Assembly: GCA_033807695.1 (NCBI GenBank)
Contig: CM066303.1
Span: 806,001-870,000 of the forward strand
Direction of reading: 5' to 3'
DNA length: 64,000 nt
Origin: Daedaleopsis sinensis
Lineage: Eukaryota > Basidiomycota > Agaricomycetes > Polyporales > Polyporaceae
Made by a program: the position numbers and the translations under genes. The notes beneath the pieces were generated by a model. That model saw nothing but the letters and a program-made list of their open reading frames with translations. It did not search any database and was not told where the DNA came from. Shown piece by piece: positions 33,905 to 45,900 of the stretch (within the stretch, counting starts at the first letter, position 1; the number at the start of each line of letters is the position of its first letter).

Positions 33905-36900
33905 ATGCCACGTCCATCTATATGGTCATATATTCTTCTCCTTTATGGATGGAGTATAAGTATACTACTCACAGCCAATGTGATACCAGTTGCTGTCGCC
34001 GATGACACTATCAGCATTCAATTGAGAGGTACGTGTTTTCTCAAGTTCCCATTAATGAGCAGGATGACTTATGTTATATCATCTAGGCACCGTGTTGGAT
34101 ACTCTACCACACTCTACACTGGCACTCGATGCGTCTAGCTATGATAAACTGTCCATACTGGACACGGTTGTGACAGACACCTTCGTGACAAGTTCTGTGC
34201 CCAACATGGGCAGGGTTATGACAGACACCCTCTTGACAAGTTCTGTGCCCACTGAGGGCAGGGTTTTTGAGAGCACCCTCATGACAAGCTACTCTTCTGT
34301 TCGTCTTAACCTCATTGCTATTGAGTTGGTGTTCACTCTATACCAAAATGAGTACATTGACTTACGTGCCAGCCTTATACTGGTCAAAGAGCATATCCGT
34401 ATCACAGTTCGATTTGCTTTTCTTCAGTGTGTTCAAAATGTTTATTATGCCCACGATTTTCGAACAAAGCTTGATAATATATACCGTTCATCGTTTCAAG
34501 CTTCACTTGCTCAGGTTCAGGTTCAACTTATGCCATCGGTATATACTTATCCTGACCATACATACCCACATAGATTATATGGCGGGGCACAACTACCAAA
34601 GAATAATAACAAATCCAAAGTGTGGCAGGATTCAGAGCTAAGACCGTATATTGTCAGGGGAATCATTGATTCTACGAAGTCCTATATCTACTCAGGTTAT
34701 ATATTATCCACAATGCAGGCTAATATTAATGAGGACATAGCAGTCAAACTTCCCCTCTCTATTCTGAGCTACAGACTCACTAAACCACAGATGCTTAATA
34801 TTGCAAGATGTCACAATATAACCCAAGCCAACGGTCGTTTGTCAAAAGATCATATCACGAGAGCGCTGATAGAGCATGAATGTGCCAGCTGCCCTCAGTT
34901 CATGGCAGTTTTCTCACCGGTTAATAAAGCAAAAACAGTGCAACAGCGACTAAAGACCTGGAGGGAACATATCGAAAATACACAACAGAAAAGCACAGTG
35001 CCTCCTACTAATGTATCCTTCCCGCCTGTTCCTATTGGAACAGCTTTGCTACATGAGACAATTACTGGATTTGCAAATGGATTACAGGTATCAAACTTCC
35101 TTGAGTCTGCATGTGCCGTGTGTGGCTTATTGACACCGAAAGCCAGCCTATGCAATATAGAGTCAATATCATTTGACCGAGAGTTGTTATGCTCCGATGA
35201 ACCTGTCACCAGAGTAGAGAGACAATCTATTGATGAGGCTATCCGCCCTATACCAGGGCCAGTTCTTCTATCAGGCTGTAATGATATTTGTCCTTCGTGT
35301 TCTGAGTCACTAAAAGATGGAAAAAAACCGATTGATGCTCTTGCAAATGGGCTATGGATTGGAGAGATTCCTGATGAGTTGAAAGATCTTAGCTGGACAG
35401 AGAAAATGATCATTTCACGGGTAAAGCATAACTTGTGTATTGTAAAGGTCCACGTGTCAGGAATGTCCAAGATGAAGGCAAATGTAGTGAGCCACTCACT
35501 TCCTATGCCTAAAATCTATAATGCATTGCCGCCACCGAGAGATGAGTTGGATCAAGTATTGGCTTTCTTATATATAGGACCTAACATTCCTACATTGAAG
35601 GAGTTCAGACGTACTCCTATGTTGGTACGACGTAACAAAGTTGCTCGTGCATTAGAATGGCTGAAATTAAATCACTCTGACTATGCTGATCTAGATATAT
35701 CTTATGAGAATCTTAATGAATACCCTGAGGATGAACCACCTGTCATTGTCAACTATACTCAGAGTATGGAATCTAACAAAGACCCTGAGTCCACAGCGGT
35801 CAATGACACGGAAGAGGATGACGGTACTGACAAGGGTGACTGTCCATTCATTGTGCATGGTCTAACTGGTAGTAATCTTGAAAGACTTGGACATAGCCGT
35901 CCTCATGAGATTACTGCTCGTGCAGTGGAGTACTTCAAGTCAGGTGGCAAAGTGCTTGGTATCGGTCAAGCTGAGCAGCCAGAGAGTATTTATGACAATC
36001 CTCAACTATATCCTCAAATGTTTCCTTGGCTTTTTCCCTATGGACTTGGAGGGCTTCGTAATGTAATGGGTTATAAAACTGTTTCAGAGGAAAAGCGGAA
36101 GCAGCAGTTGCTGATGTATCATGATAAACGGTTCCAATTAGAGCCTTTATTCCCTCTAGTCGCACTAAATCATGAGCAGATTAAGAAAGCAACTACCGCA
36201 GGCTACTTACTAGCTGACAAAAGCAAGTTCAATGAGATTGCTGACCGTATCGCAAATCTAAGCCATCAGACACTGACAGAGATTGTTGAGCGCTTGAAGA
36301 GTGGTCCAGTCAAGCCCGAAACCGATGAAGAGAAAGCCTGCTTCAAGATACTCAATGATCTTGACCATGTAAACTACAAAGTTCAAGGATCTATTACGAG
36401 TAAAAAGTACATGAGAAATGAGATATGGTCCTTGGTGTCATATCTTGGAGCACCGTCATGGTTCATCACATTTGCACCAGCTGATGTCAAGCACCCACTA
36501 GCTCTCTACTTTGCGGACACCAATGAAACATTTGTCCCCAAATTCCGTGATAAAGATGAACGTATGAACCTCATTGCAAATAATCCTGTCGCAGGGGCTA
36601 GATTCTTCAAGGCAATGGTCGACTTATTTGTAAAGCATGTTCTAGGTGTGGGTTTGGACCGTCCTGGACTGTACGGACAGACTTCAGGATATTATGGTAC
36701 TGTAGAACAACAGGGTCGACTCACACTGCATCTTCATATGCTACTATGGATTAAAAACTCTTTAACGCCACAGGAAGTAAGAGATAAGATTATGGATCCG
36801 GGCTCAGACTTCCAGAAAGCCATGGTAGAGTATCTTGAGAGTGCTCACAAAGGAGAGTTCCTAGACAGTGATATGGAGACAGTTGCAGCTGAACTGAAGG

Positions 36901-39900
36901 AGATTAATGAGAAAAATCCATTCCGCATCCCTCCTACTGAGACTTTACCACAACCACCTCCGGATAAGTGTTCTCATGAAGAAGAGCAGCCCGATTGCAC
37001 CCAATGTATTGAGTATAAGAATTGGTGGAGCAACTACTGCAAAGAAGTCAACGAGATTCTATACTTGTCTAATGTACATCGCTGTGTGTCACGGAGCAAA
37101 GGTTCCAAGGTACCTCAGGGAGCCAAAAATAGTGGCATGAATGAGGTGGATAATCGAGGCTGTACAGACCCTATCACAAAGGTGTGCAAAGCAAGATTTC
37201 CTCGAGACACCTTTCCTACTACTCAGGTTGACCCTGAGACCGGTGCATTAATACTGAAAAAAGGCGAGGCATGGCTGAATACATTCACACCTGCAGTGTC
37301 ATACCTTCTCCGGTGCAACCATGATGTGACCAGTTTGATGTCTGGAACAGCCATCAAATCTGTCATTGCATATGTTGCTGACTACATTACGAAGACTCCA
37401 CTGAAAACTCATGTTATGTTTCAATCCATTCAAAATGTATTTGACCGCAACCCAGAGATAGTTGGAAATATCAAGGCTGATAAGAGTAAAGCACGTAGCA
37501 TCATGACTAAGATGGTTAATGCATTGACTGCTGCATCAGAGATAGGAGGGCCTATGGCAGCTATGTACCTGCTAAAACACCCTGATCACTACACGGGACA
37601 CCAGTTTAGAACTTGCTTCTGGAGGGGTTATGTTTATGAGGTAATGCGAGCATGGGATGATTCTAAAAATATTGTAGAGGATGGGAAGACTACTGTAGTT
37701 TTAGGTTTGGATCACGAACAAGCAGGTCAAGGAAAGACTCGTATTGTGCCTATTTCTCCTGTATTAGATTATATGTATAGACCGCTGGAGCATGAGAATG
37801 TGTGCGTATATGATTGGGTAAGAAAATATCATAAGAGACCAATTCCAAAGCGGCGTAGGAAGTTTGCTGTCCCTCAAAAGTTAATGGTAAATGATAGTGA
37901 TGATGAGTTTGAGAACAACTATACCATTGATGAGTCACCAGTGCATGCACATGTAGATGAGGATGATGATAGCGGTTATGAATCCACTTCGAAGAGTACT
38001 AGCAGACATCCAAGTTTACGCGGTGGTGGCAGACCTTCCTTAGCTCAAGAAGAAGAGGAAGATTCTGAGGATGAGCTGCTGCTGTCATCTTCTCCCAAGC
38101 CTGTGCGAAGCACACGGACCCTTCCAGCAGAGGTAGAGGAATCTGAAGATGAACTATTACTTACCACAGCCACTGCGACCACAGCTAAGGCGCTTGAGAA
38201 AGATTATATCTCTGAGATAACTCCAAAGTCCAAGACCCCTTCATACTTTATTTTCCATGCTGAGCACCCGCAGTGCCGTAGTCATGAAGTATGCTTGCAG
38301 AATGAAGAGGATTCATTTGTGCCCAACTTTGTGGGAGGACCACTGCCACGGAAAGATCAGGGCAGCAGAGAGGAATATTGTATGACAATGCTTACACTAT
38401 TCAAGCCATGGAGATCAGGATCAGACTTACGACACAGTGCTGAGATGCTATGGGATGAGGCATTCAGAGCTCATCAGTTCACAGACAGGCAGGAGGAAAT
38501 TATGAGGTTTTTCCACATTAGATACGAGTGCAATGATGCCCGTGATGATTTCTCAGCTATGCGGAAACAGTTAGAGAAAGGGTCTGGCTCGTACCACATG
38601 AGCCGTGATGACTTGGATGAGATGGAAGTCCAACACTATACATTTGATACTACTTCTTCGGTACAAGATAGAGAAGATGATATAGTAAACAGTAAGGAGT
38701 GGAAAGATATCAGCCGGTCAGAGATAATCCGATTAGCACGCAGTGGTAAAGCAGAGAATATAATGATGGAAGCGGGATGGATGGATAAAATGCAGCAGGA
38801 TAAGGATAAGTTGGTCAATCTGTCGAATATTCCAAAGAGATTGACCGTACCTGAGGACAAGTCAGCATCAGAATGGCGTCAAGTACTCACTGAAGCTCGA
38901 CAGAAGATATTAGACGCCCGAGATGCAGAAGCTAAGAGCAAACCTCCAAAGAATATTACAAATGCACTGCCTGTAAATCATGAGATTGACTCCGTCAAAC
39001 TGGTTGATAAACAATACTTCATGGACAAGAATTTCCAAGCTACCGACCCTCAGGCCAAGGAACTTATTGAGAATACGGTAGTCAAGTTCAGTTTGAATGA
39101 GGCTCAAGAGCGAGCATTTAGAATTGTAGCCAATCATGCTATAGACTCTTGTGGAGAACATCTCAAAATGTACCTTGGAGGGATGGCTGGTACTGGAAAA
39201 TCACAAGTAATCAAAGCATTGACCCACTTCTTTGGAGAGAGAAATGAATCCTATAGGTTCATGTGTCTGGCCCCAACCGGTTCAGCTGCCTCCCTGATAG
39301 GTGGATCTACTTATCATTCGATGCTAGGGTTTAGCAAAGCTGATTCAACCGAGTCAGTGGCTAATGTGATGCAAGTGCGAAGTCGACTTATGAATGTGGA
39401 GTATATATTCATCGATGAGATCAGTATGCTGGACTGCTTCAGTATGTACAACATTTGTGCGAAAATGTGTGCTGCTCTCAAGAATGATGGAACTCCATTT
39501 GGTGGTATAAATATTATTTGTGCTGGAGATTTTGCTCAATTACCACCAGCAGTCCAAGCAAAGCCACTATACTCGCATGAAGTCGGAAGAGTTATTCACA
39601 AAACACATGATCACAAGAAGCAGAAGTCCTCTATTGGTAAGGCACTTTGGCACCAGTTTACTACAGTAGTTATCCTTAGGGAAAATATGCGGCAGCGGTC
39701 ACAAAAACCCGAGGATGCAAAGTTGAGAACTGCACTAGAGAATCTGAGATATAGAGCATGTACTGAGGCTGATATTAAGCTAATCCAATCACGGGTGGCT
39801 GGTAAAGGCAAGAAGCATCCCAAAATTAATCAGCCTAGGTTCAGAAATGTATCGGTAATTACCACATATAATTCCTACAGAGATGCTATCAATAGACTGG

Positions 39901-41915
39901 GGTCAAAGCGATTTGCTAGGGAGAATAACCAGGCGTTGCATACATTCTACTCTGTTGACAAACTAGCATCGGAGTCCGATGACAAGAACCTGCCTAAACA
40001 TCAGCGCAAGAAGAAGGTCAACCCGCATCGTTCTACCAATATTGTCAATGAAGAATTGCAGACCCGGCTATGGGATTTATCCCATGAACTTACTGAGCAT
40101 CACCCCGGGCAGTTGAGTATATGCATTGGACTGCCGGTGATGATCAAAGTCAATGAAGCTACGGAGTGCTCAGTTACCAATGGTGCGGAAGGAATAGTAG
40201 TAGGATGGACATCACGGCCTATCACTGAGGATAAATTTGCATTAGAGACACTTTTTGTCAAGCTCACAGCTGCTCCCACTCCGATAAAACTCCCTGGTCT
40301 TCCAGAGAATGTTGTCCCACTTTCGCATGTAAACAAGAAAGTGAAGTGCAAACTCCCCAATGGAATGCTACTAGAAATAAACCGTGACCAAGTACCGGTA
40401 GTACCCAACTTTGCTATGACAGACTTTGCTTCACAGGGACGTACAAGGCCCAGTAATGTGTGTGACCTGCAGAATTGTCAAACACACCAGTCTGTATACA
40501 CTTGCTTGTCACGGGGTTCAACTCTTGAGGGAACTATCATTGTCCAGTCATTTGACAGCGGGAAATTGACAGGAGGTATTGCAGGCTCATTGAGGCAAGA
40601 GTTTAGAGAGCTAGAGTTGCTGGATGAAATCACAAAAATGCGGTACCTTGGTACTATATCACCCGAAGTATCGGGAATTACAAGAAATGAACTTATTCAT
40701 TCTTTCCGCCAATGGAAAGGTGAAAAATTTGTACCCAAGACTATCCACAGTGCTCTGAAGTGGACTGCTAGTGATCCTTTCCCAATTCAAAAGGTGACCG
40801 AAGATACTCCCTGGACTTTGGTGAAAATTTCCAAAGACCAGTCATCCAGCAAGGCCGACAAGGCTGACAGCGGCACCAAGGAGAAAGTTGAAAAGCCGCA
40901 AGTCAAAAGGGATAGGACTGCATTTGTATCCGCACAGGGGTCACAAGCATTACAGACTGTCAGCAATGTTACAAGAACTAATGCTACTAAGCGTAAGCGG
41001 GATGAGGAGACTGAGATTGAACAGACCACAAAGCCTCAGCCAGCTAAGAGAATCAAAGTAACCAAACCTCCAGCAGGCAAGATGTTTGCAGGCTTTCCAT
41101 GGGATTCTGTCAACCACAGTTGTGCATATGATAGTCTGCTTACTGTGTTGCTCACCCTGTATACTGACTGCCGTGAGGCATGGATACATCACATGCCAGA
41201 GCAAAGTCAAATTCTCACGGACTTAGGTGTATTGTTTGATGGTACTCTTCCGGACAACAAGTCAATGACTTTGCAGAGAGCACGGGATACATTGAGAAAT
41301 AGATTGGCTGTGTCACATCCTGACCTAGGACCTCGGGGGAGCGAGCCTACTGATATATATCTCTTATTAGAGAACATTATCAAGATTGACATCCCTATTC
41401 TACAGCAGTGCTACAAATGCCGAGCATGTGAGCATGATGGCCCTGCTAATAGCAAAGCTGAAGCAGTATGGATTTGTGATGACTATGTGTGGAAAAATAG
41501 TCCAGCCACATCCGGTAGATATCAAGGGAAAACAGTCACACAATGGATCAGTGCTTTGCTCTCCCAGAAATCTGAGAAGAAATGCCCACAATGCAAGCGT
41601 CAAATGCACAGGTCATTATCTTATACCGACTCACCTAACATTATAGCTATTCGTGCACAGCAGAAAATAACAGTAGAGTCTCAGATTGTATGGCCTGATA
41701 TTGACCAGATGTACCGGCTGTGTGGTATAATCTACTTTACTCCTTCTCACTTTGTCTGCAGGTTTATTGACAAGTCAGGAGATGTCTGGTACCATGATGG
41801 TGCAGAAAATGATGGGAAGGTTCTGTACTACGGTAATATTGTCAACTGGTCAGGGAAAAAATTGCAGGAGGCCGGTAAGTATAAGATGAGCATTCTACTG
41901 TATACTAAGCTTTAG
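33905..41915 (+). CDS. Helitron Rep/PIF1-like helicase with C-terminal USP-like peptidase domain
   Basis: Rolling-circle transposase, nuclear. The main exon is open from 34071 (2,614 codons). A 58-nt intron (34029-34086) joins it in frame to an upstream exon with ATG at 33905, giving about 2,650 residues. Numbering from 34071: a DUF6570-like Cys cluster (CxxC near 405, then RVKHNLCIVKV); Helitron-like N domain (YPQMFPWLFPYGLGG); HUH nickase motif LHLH (H887, H889); two-tyrosine motif YVADY (Y1101, Y1105); Walker A GMAGTGKS (about 1705-1711); Walker B IDEIS; AGDFAQLPP; LRENMRQ; LSRG near the helicase end. At about 2340-2600 is a ubiquitin-specific-protease-like domain: Cys box NHSCAYDSLL (C2351), a CxxC...CxxC zinc ribbon, and His box SHFVCRFI (H2560) followed by WYHDG. 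All key residues are present and the frame is intact, so it could be autonomous. Element ends were not identified. The 33905 exon is inferred. Confidence 0.93.
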
Positions 41916-42254
41916 GTTATATTACATCTTATAATTTATTATTACTATCTATCATCTAACATATCAGCTCCTCGGTCCCCCCATCCTCATCAATCGTCCT
42001 TGCCAGGAATGGCCCACTCCAAACCAAGTTCCGAGCGGGCCCGGGTGTCCACGATATCAACACGCCTGCTGCAGTGTCCGATGCTCCCCCCGGCAGACGC
42101 AGACGCAGACGCAGACGCCAGCCCCTTCTGCTTCTGGATCCACCGATGTATGTGTATGTAAGATGCAAGTGTGCGCTGACACTCTTCCGCGTGAGCCTTG
42201 CCGGCACAGCAGCCAGAGTCCAGACGGAAGACCGGCCTCAGGCTCGTCCCCCCA
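41916..42254. other. Helitron 3' flank and LINE target region
   Basis: AT-rich sequence gives way to GC-rich sequence at about 41965, which may approximate the Helitron 3' end. No CTRR end with a preceding hairpin could be fixed. A (CAGACG)n run is at 42095-42118. This DNA would have been continuous with 48867 onward before the LINE inserted. Confidence 0.4.
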
Positions 42255-42266
42255 CACCTATACCTC
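42255..42266. repeat. LINE target-site duplication, left copy
   Basis: CACCTATACCTC, identical to 48855-48866, directly abuts the poly(T) (poly(A) on the element's strand). Confidence 0.9.
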
Positions 42267-42643
42267 TTTTTTTTTTTTTTTCTTTTTATATCCGCTTCAG
42301 GGCGGAGCCCTATGTCAGATAGTACGTACGCGTGTAGTAGTAGTTCGGAATAAGTATCGTAGGATTCTGTCATCGTATGCAGTACCATTGTGGGTACGCG
42401 AGCCGGGTCTGTCAGGTGGGCTACAGACGCGTGGGTGCTGCCAGCATGGAGTGGGGTCATGTGTCGAGGTCGCCGGTGAGGGCGTGGGGTTGGCGTAAGC
42501 GTAGCGATAGGTTGTGGCGAGAAGTGTAGAGGGCGTATAGTAGCGGGAAGGTGTACAGTATTACGGGCCTATTAAACAAGGGTGGCGGGTAGTATAGTGG
42601 ACGGAGAGGAGAGGGCAGCAGAATGGAGAGAGAGAGGGAGAGG

Positions 42644-42677
<34 letters not shown>

Positions 42678-42918
42678 GAGAGAGGAGAGAGTGAGTGAGG
42701 AGAGAGAGAGAGAGAGAGAAAGAGAGAGGGAGAGGGGAGGAGAGGGGGAGACGAGGGAGAGAATCAGGGGAGGGAGAGAGGGGGAGGAGGGCGAGGGGAG
42801 GGGGTAGGTGCAGGGGACCGTGTATAGTAAAGTGACCATGACGGCAGAGCTCGCGGGCAGCCTGCCGCCTCCGAGAACCATCCGTCCTTCCCAGCGCCGT
42901 CTCTCTTCTTCGTCGTCC

Positions 42919-45900
42919 CTACCGATCTTCTTCGTCCCCGTCGAGGTGCAAGTGCGCGAAGCGTCCGCTGACGCTGACATAGCGCACCAATGTCTGGATC
43001 TTGTCCTTCGAGGACAGCAGCTCGGATATGAGTGGGGTCGAGCCGCAGAAGGCGCGGCTGACAACATTTCGTGCGGATCGGTGCGCGCGACACTCTAGGA
43101 GGAAATGGGAGACAGATTCGCGACCACGGTGGCACGCTGGACATGTGGGGGATCCGACCTTGCCAAGGCGGTAGAGGTGCAGTTGGAGGGGCGCATGCCC
43201 AGTGCGCAGCTGAGTGAGCATGCTCACCACTGGGCGTGAGCGGCTGGCGATGAGCTTCATATACGCTTTCGAGGGGAGAGACTTGTCGATGCGCGCCATC
43301 TTCGCGTAGCGCGGGGACTTCTTCCAAAGCTCGCGCGCCGACCGCTCGAGGTCCCGCTCAATGCGCTGTTTCACCGCTGACGCGCTGGACGGTATGCAGC
43401 CCCGTAGCTTCCGTACGTTCACCTCTGCCGGCGGGGACGCGTCGCCTTGGGCGGCTTTCTTGGCCTGCTCGTCGACCGCCTCGTTCCCGGGTACGCCTAC
43501 GTGACTCGGGATCCACCGCATGGTGACCGTCGCGCGGGGGTGACGCTGCACGAGCCTGTCGTATTGGTGGAGGACGAGATCGGTGAGGTGGTGTCCGGGG
43601 CGGGCCCTTGCGGTCAGCAGTGCCTTGAGGGCTGCCTGGCTGTCGGAGTAGAGGGTGACCCGAGAAAGGTGACGCTGTCGTCGCGCGAGCTCCAGCGCAA
43701 GCGCTAGCCCAACATTCTCCGCGTCGAAGATCGTGTGCTTCTCCTCGCAACCCAGGTGAACACGCAGCGACTGCCGTGTCACCCGGTCCCCCTCCACAAC
43801 CACTGCAGCCCCTCCTACCGCACCCTCCAGCACCGAGCCGTCGCTGAAGACCTTGATCGGGGCGGTGTCATCCTCCTCGTCCAGCATGGCGCGCTCCGGG
43901 TCCTCGGATACGATGACAGTGAACGGAGGGGGTAGGCGGGGGCTCCGCCGAACGGGCAGGACAGTTTCTGTGGTAGAGGGATCAATATTGAAGCCATGTA
44001 GCAGGTTATGGAGAGGAGTGCGATGCCGCTTAATGAGACGCTTAGCTGATTTGTGCACGACTCGACGCAGAGGGTGTGTCTTCGGGAGGGTCGACATGCG
44101 GACCACCGAGCGTGCGCAGATTTTATCAACTAGAAGGGGCAGGGGGAGGAGATTAGCGTGCGCATCAAGTATATCAGTAGCGGTAGAAAACATGGCTCCT
44201 AGGGCCTGTGTCGCCACCTGGCGCTGGATGCGCGACAATTTCTTGACGAGGCCGGAGTGACGTCGCGTGAACGTAGTCCTGTCAGTGTTTGGAACCAGGG
44301 AGGGCGTCCCCCACACGTCGATGGCATACATCATCCGGGGGACGGCGACCGACATGTATAGCTGACGGGCGTAGCGCGCTGGCATCCCTGATGAGGGCCG
44401 GGCGAGCCTGCGGAACTGCCCCGCCCAGTATGACCCCTTCCCAAAGGCGTATTGCGCGTGTTCTTGGAAACGGAGTTCCTGGTCGAGGATGACCCCGATG
44501 TACTTGTGCGACTTGACGGGCACGACACGCTGGCCGGCGATGGTGAATGCTGGGCGGGTTAAGGGGCGGGTGCGTCCGGGGCGGCCCGGATCTGGCTCGC
44601 GTCGACGAGTGAAGCCTACGGATGCGGTTTTTGTCAGCTCAAAATTCACGAAGTGAGTCTGGGACCAGCTGCGAGCTCCCTTCGTCCGGGTCATCATGTC
44701 GTCGAGGATGGCGTTGCAAGTTTCGAAGTCCGGGCCTTCGGCACCAAGCCCCGAGTCGTCGACGAAGCCGGAGTCACGTTCGGACTTGCTACGTGCGAGC
44801 TCGCACATTTCGGCGTGGTAGAAGTGGTGACACAGAACCGAGAGCGAGTCACCTTGGTCGAGGCCACGGAGGACGGTGTGTGGCGGTGAAACAAAGTCGT
44901 CGAAGCAAAGCGAAGTCTTGCGCCCGTCCAGCCGTCGTGAGATCCAGTCGGTGATCTCCTTGGGGACGCCCCTGTTCCGCATGTCATGCGCGAGCACGTC
45001 CGGGACCACGCTGGGGAAAGCAGATTTTATGTCAAGGAAGACGTAGGAGACAACGTTACCGCGCCGCCACGCTGCTTTGACGTGATCTACGAGAAGATGT
45101 AGCGCGTCAGTCGTGGTGCGACCAGCTCGCCCGCCGAATTGCGACGCAGGGAGCATGTTGAGACGCTCGGCCTGATAGGCGAGCTCTTCCGCTATGCATG
45201 CAGATAGGATCTTGCCCAGCGTGTTGAGGAGAGCGATCGGACGGTGGGCTTTGGGGACGCAGTAGTCCGGCTTCCCCGGCTTGCGCAGTACGATCGTCTT
45301 GAAGGACTTCCAAGCGTCGGGATAGTGCTGCAAGGTAAAGGTGGCGCGGAAGATTGGGCCTAGATGAGGGACGATGTAGGGGGAGGCCGACTTGTACACC
45401 GCGTTCGTGATACCGTCGGGGCCTGGCGCCTTGTTCGGGGGGAGTCGGTTGATCACCTGTTTGATTTGGAAATTCGTGGGTGGCCTGAACTTATACGCAG
45501 CGGCTGGATATTCGTGGTCTGGGTCAATCTGCAACGCATCCGGCGGCGGTGGCGGCAGGAAGAACTGGTGGAAGAAGACATCAGCCTTCTGCGTATTATC
45601 AGCGATCTGCTCGGGCCCGTGCCCGCGGTCGACAGTCAGTGTCGGCACTCGCGCCGCGCACGCGTCCGAGCCCCCGTTTACCACATAGCGATTGGCGACA
45701 TATGCATCCTTTTGCGAGATATTCTCCAACCATGAGTGCCAATGCTGACGCTTGGCTTTGCGGATGGCCTCTCCGTAGTCGTTCCGCGAGCGGCGGGCAA
45801 GGGCATGCGAGGGATGGGCCGGGTCTGCCTTGTGTCTTCCTGCTTCACGCGATAGCCTAATCTTCTCCTGTCGGAGGCTCGTGAGGTCGGGGGACCACCA

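Noticed and set aside
41930..41980. CTAA near 41958 as a Helitron 3' end
   Set aside because: No hairpin lies 10-12 bases upstream and the following base is not T, so the call cannot be supported.
42561..43067. Ser/Leu repeat frame after LINE ORF2
   Set aside because: It is translation of the (CT)n tract in the LINE 3' UTR.
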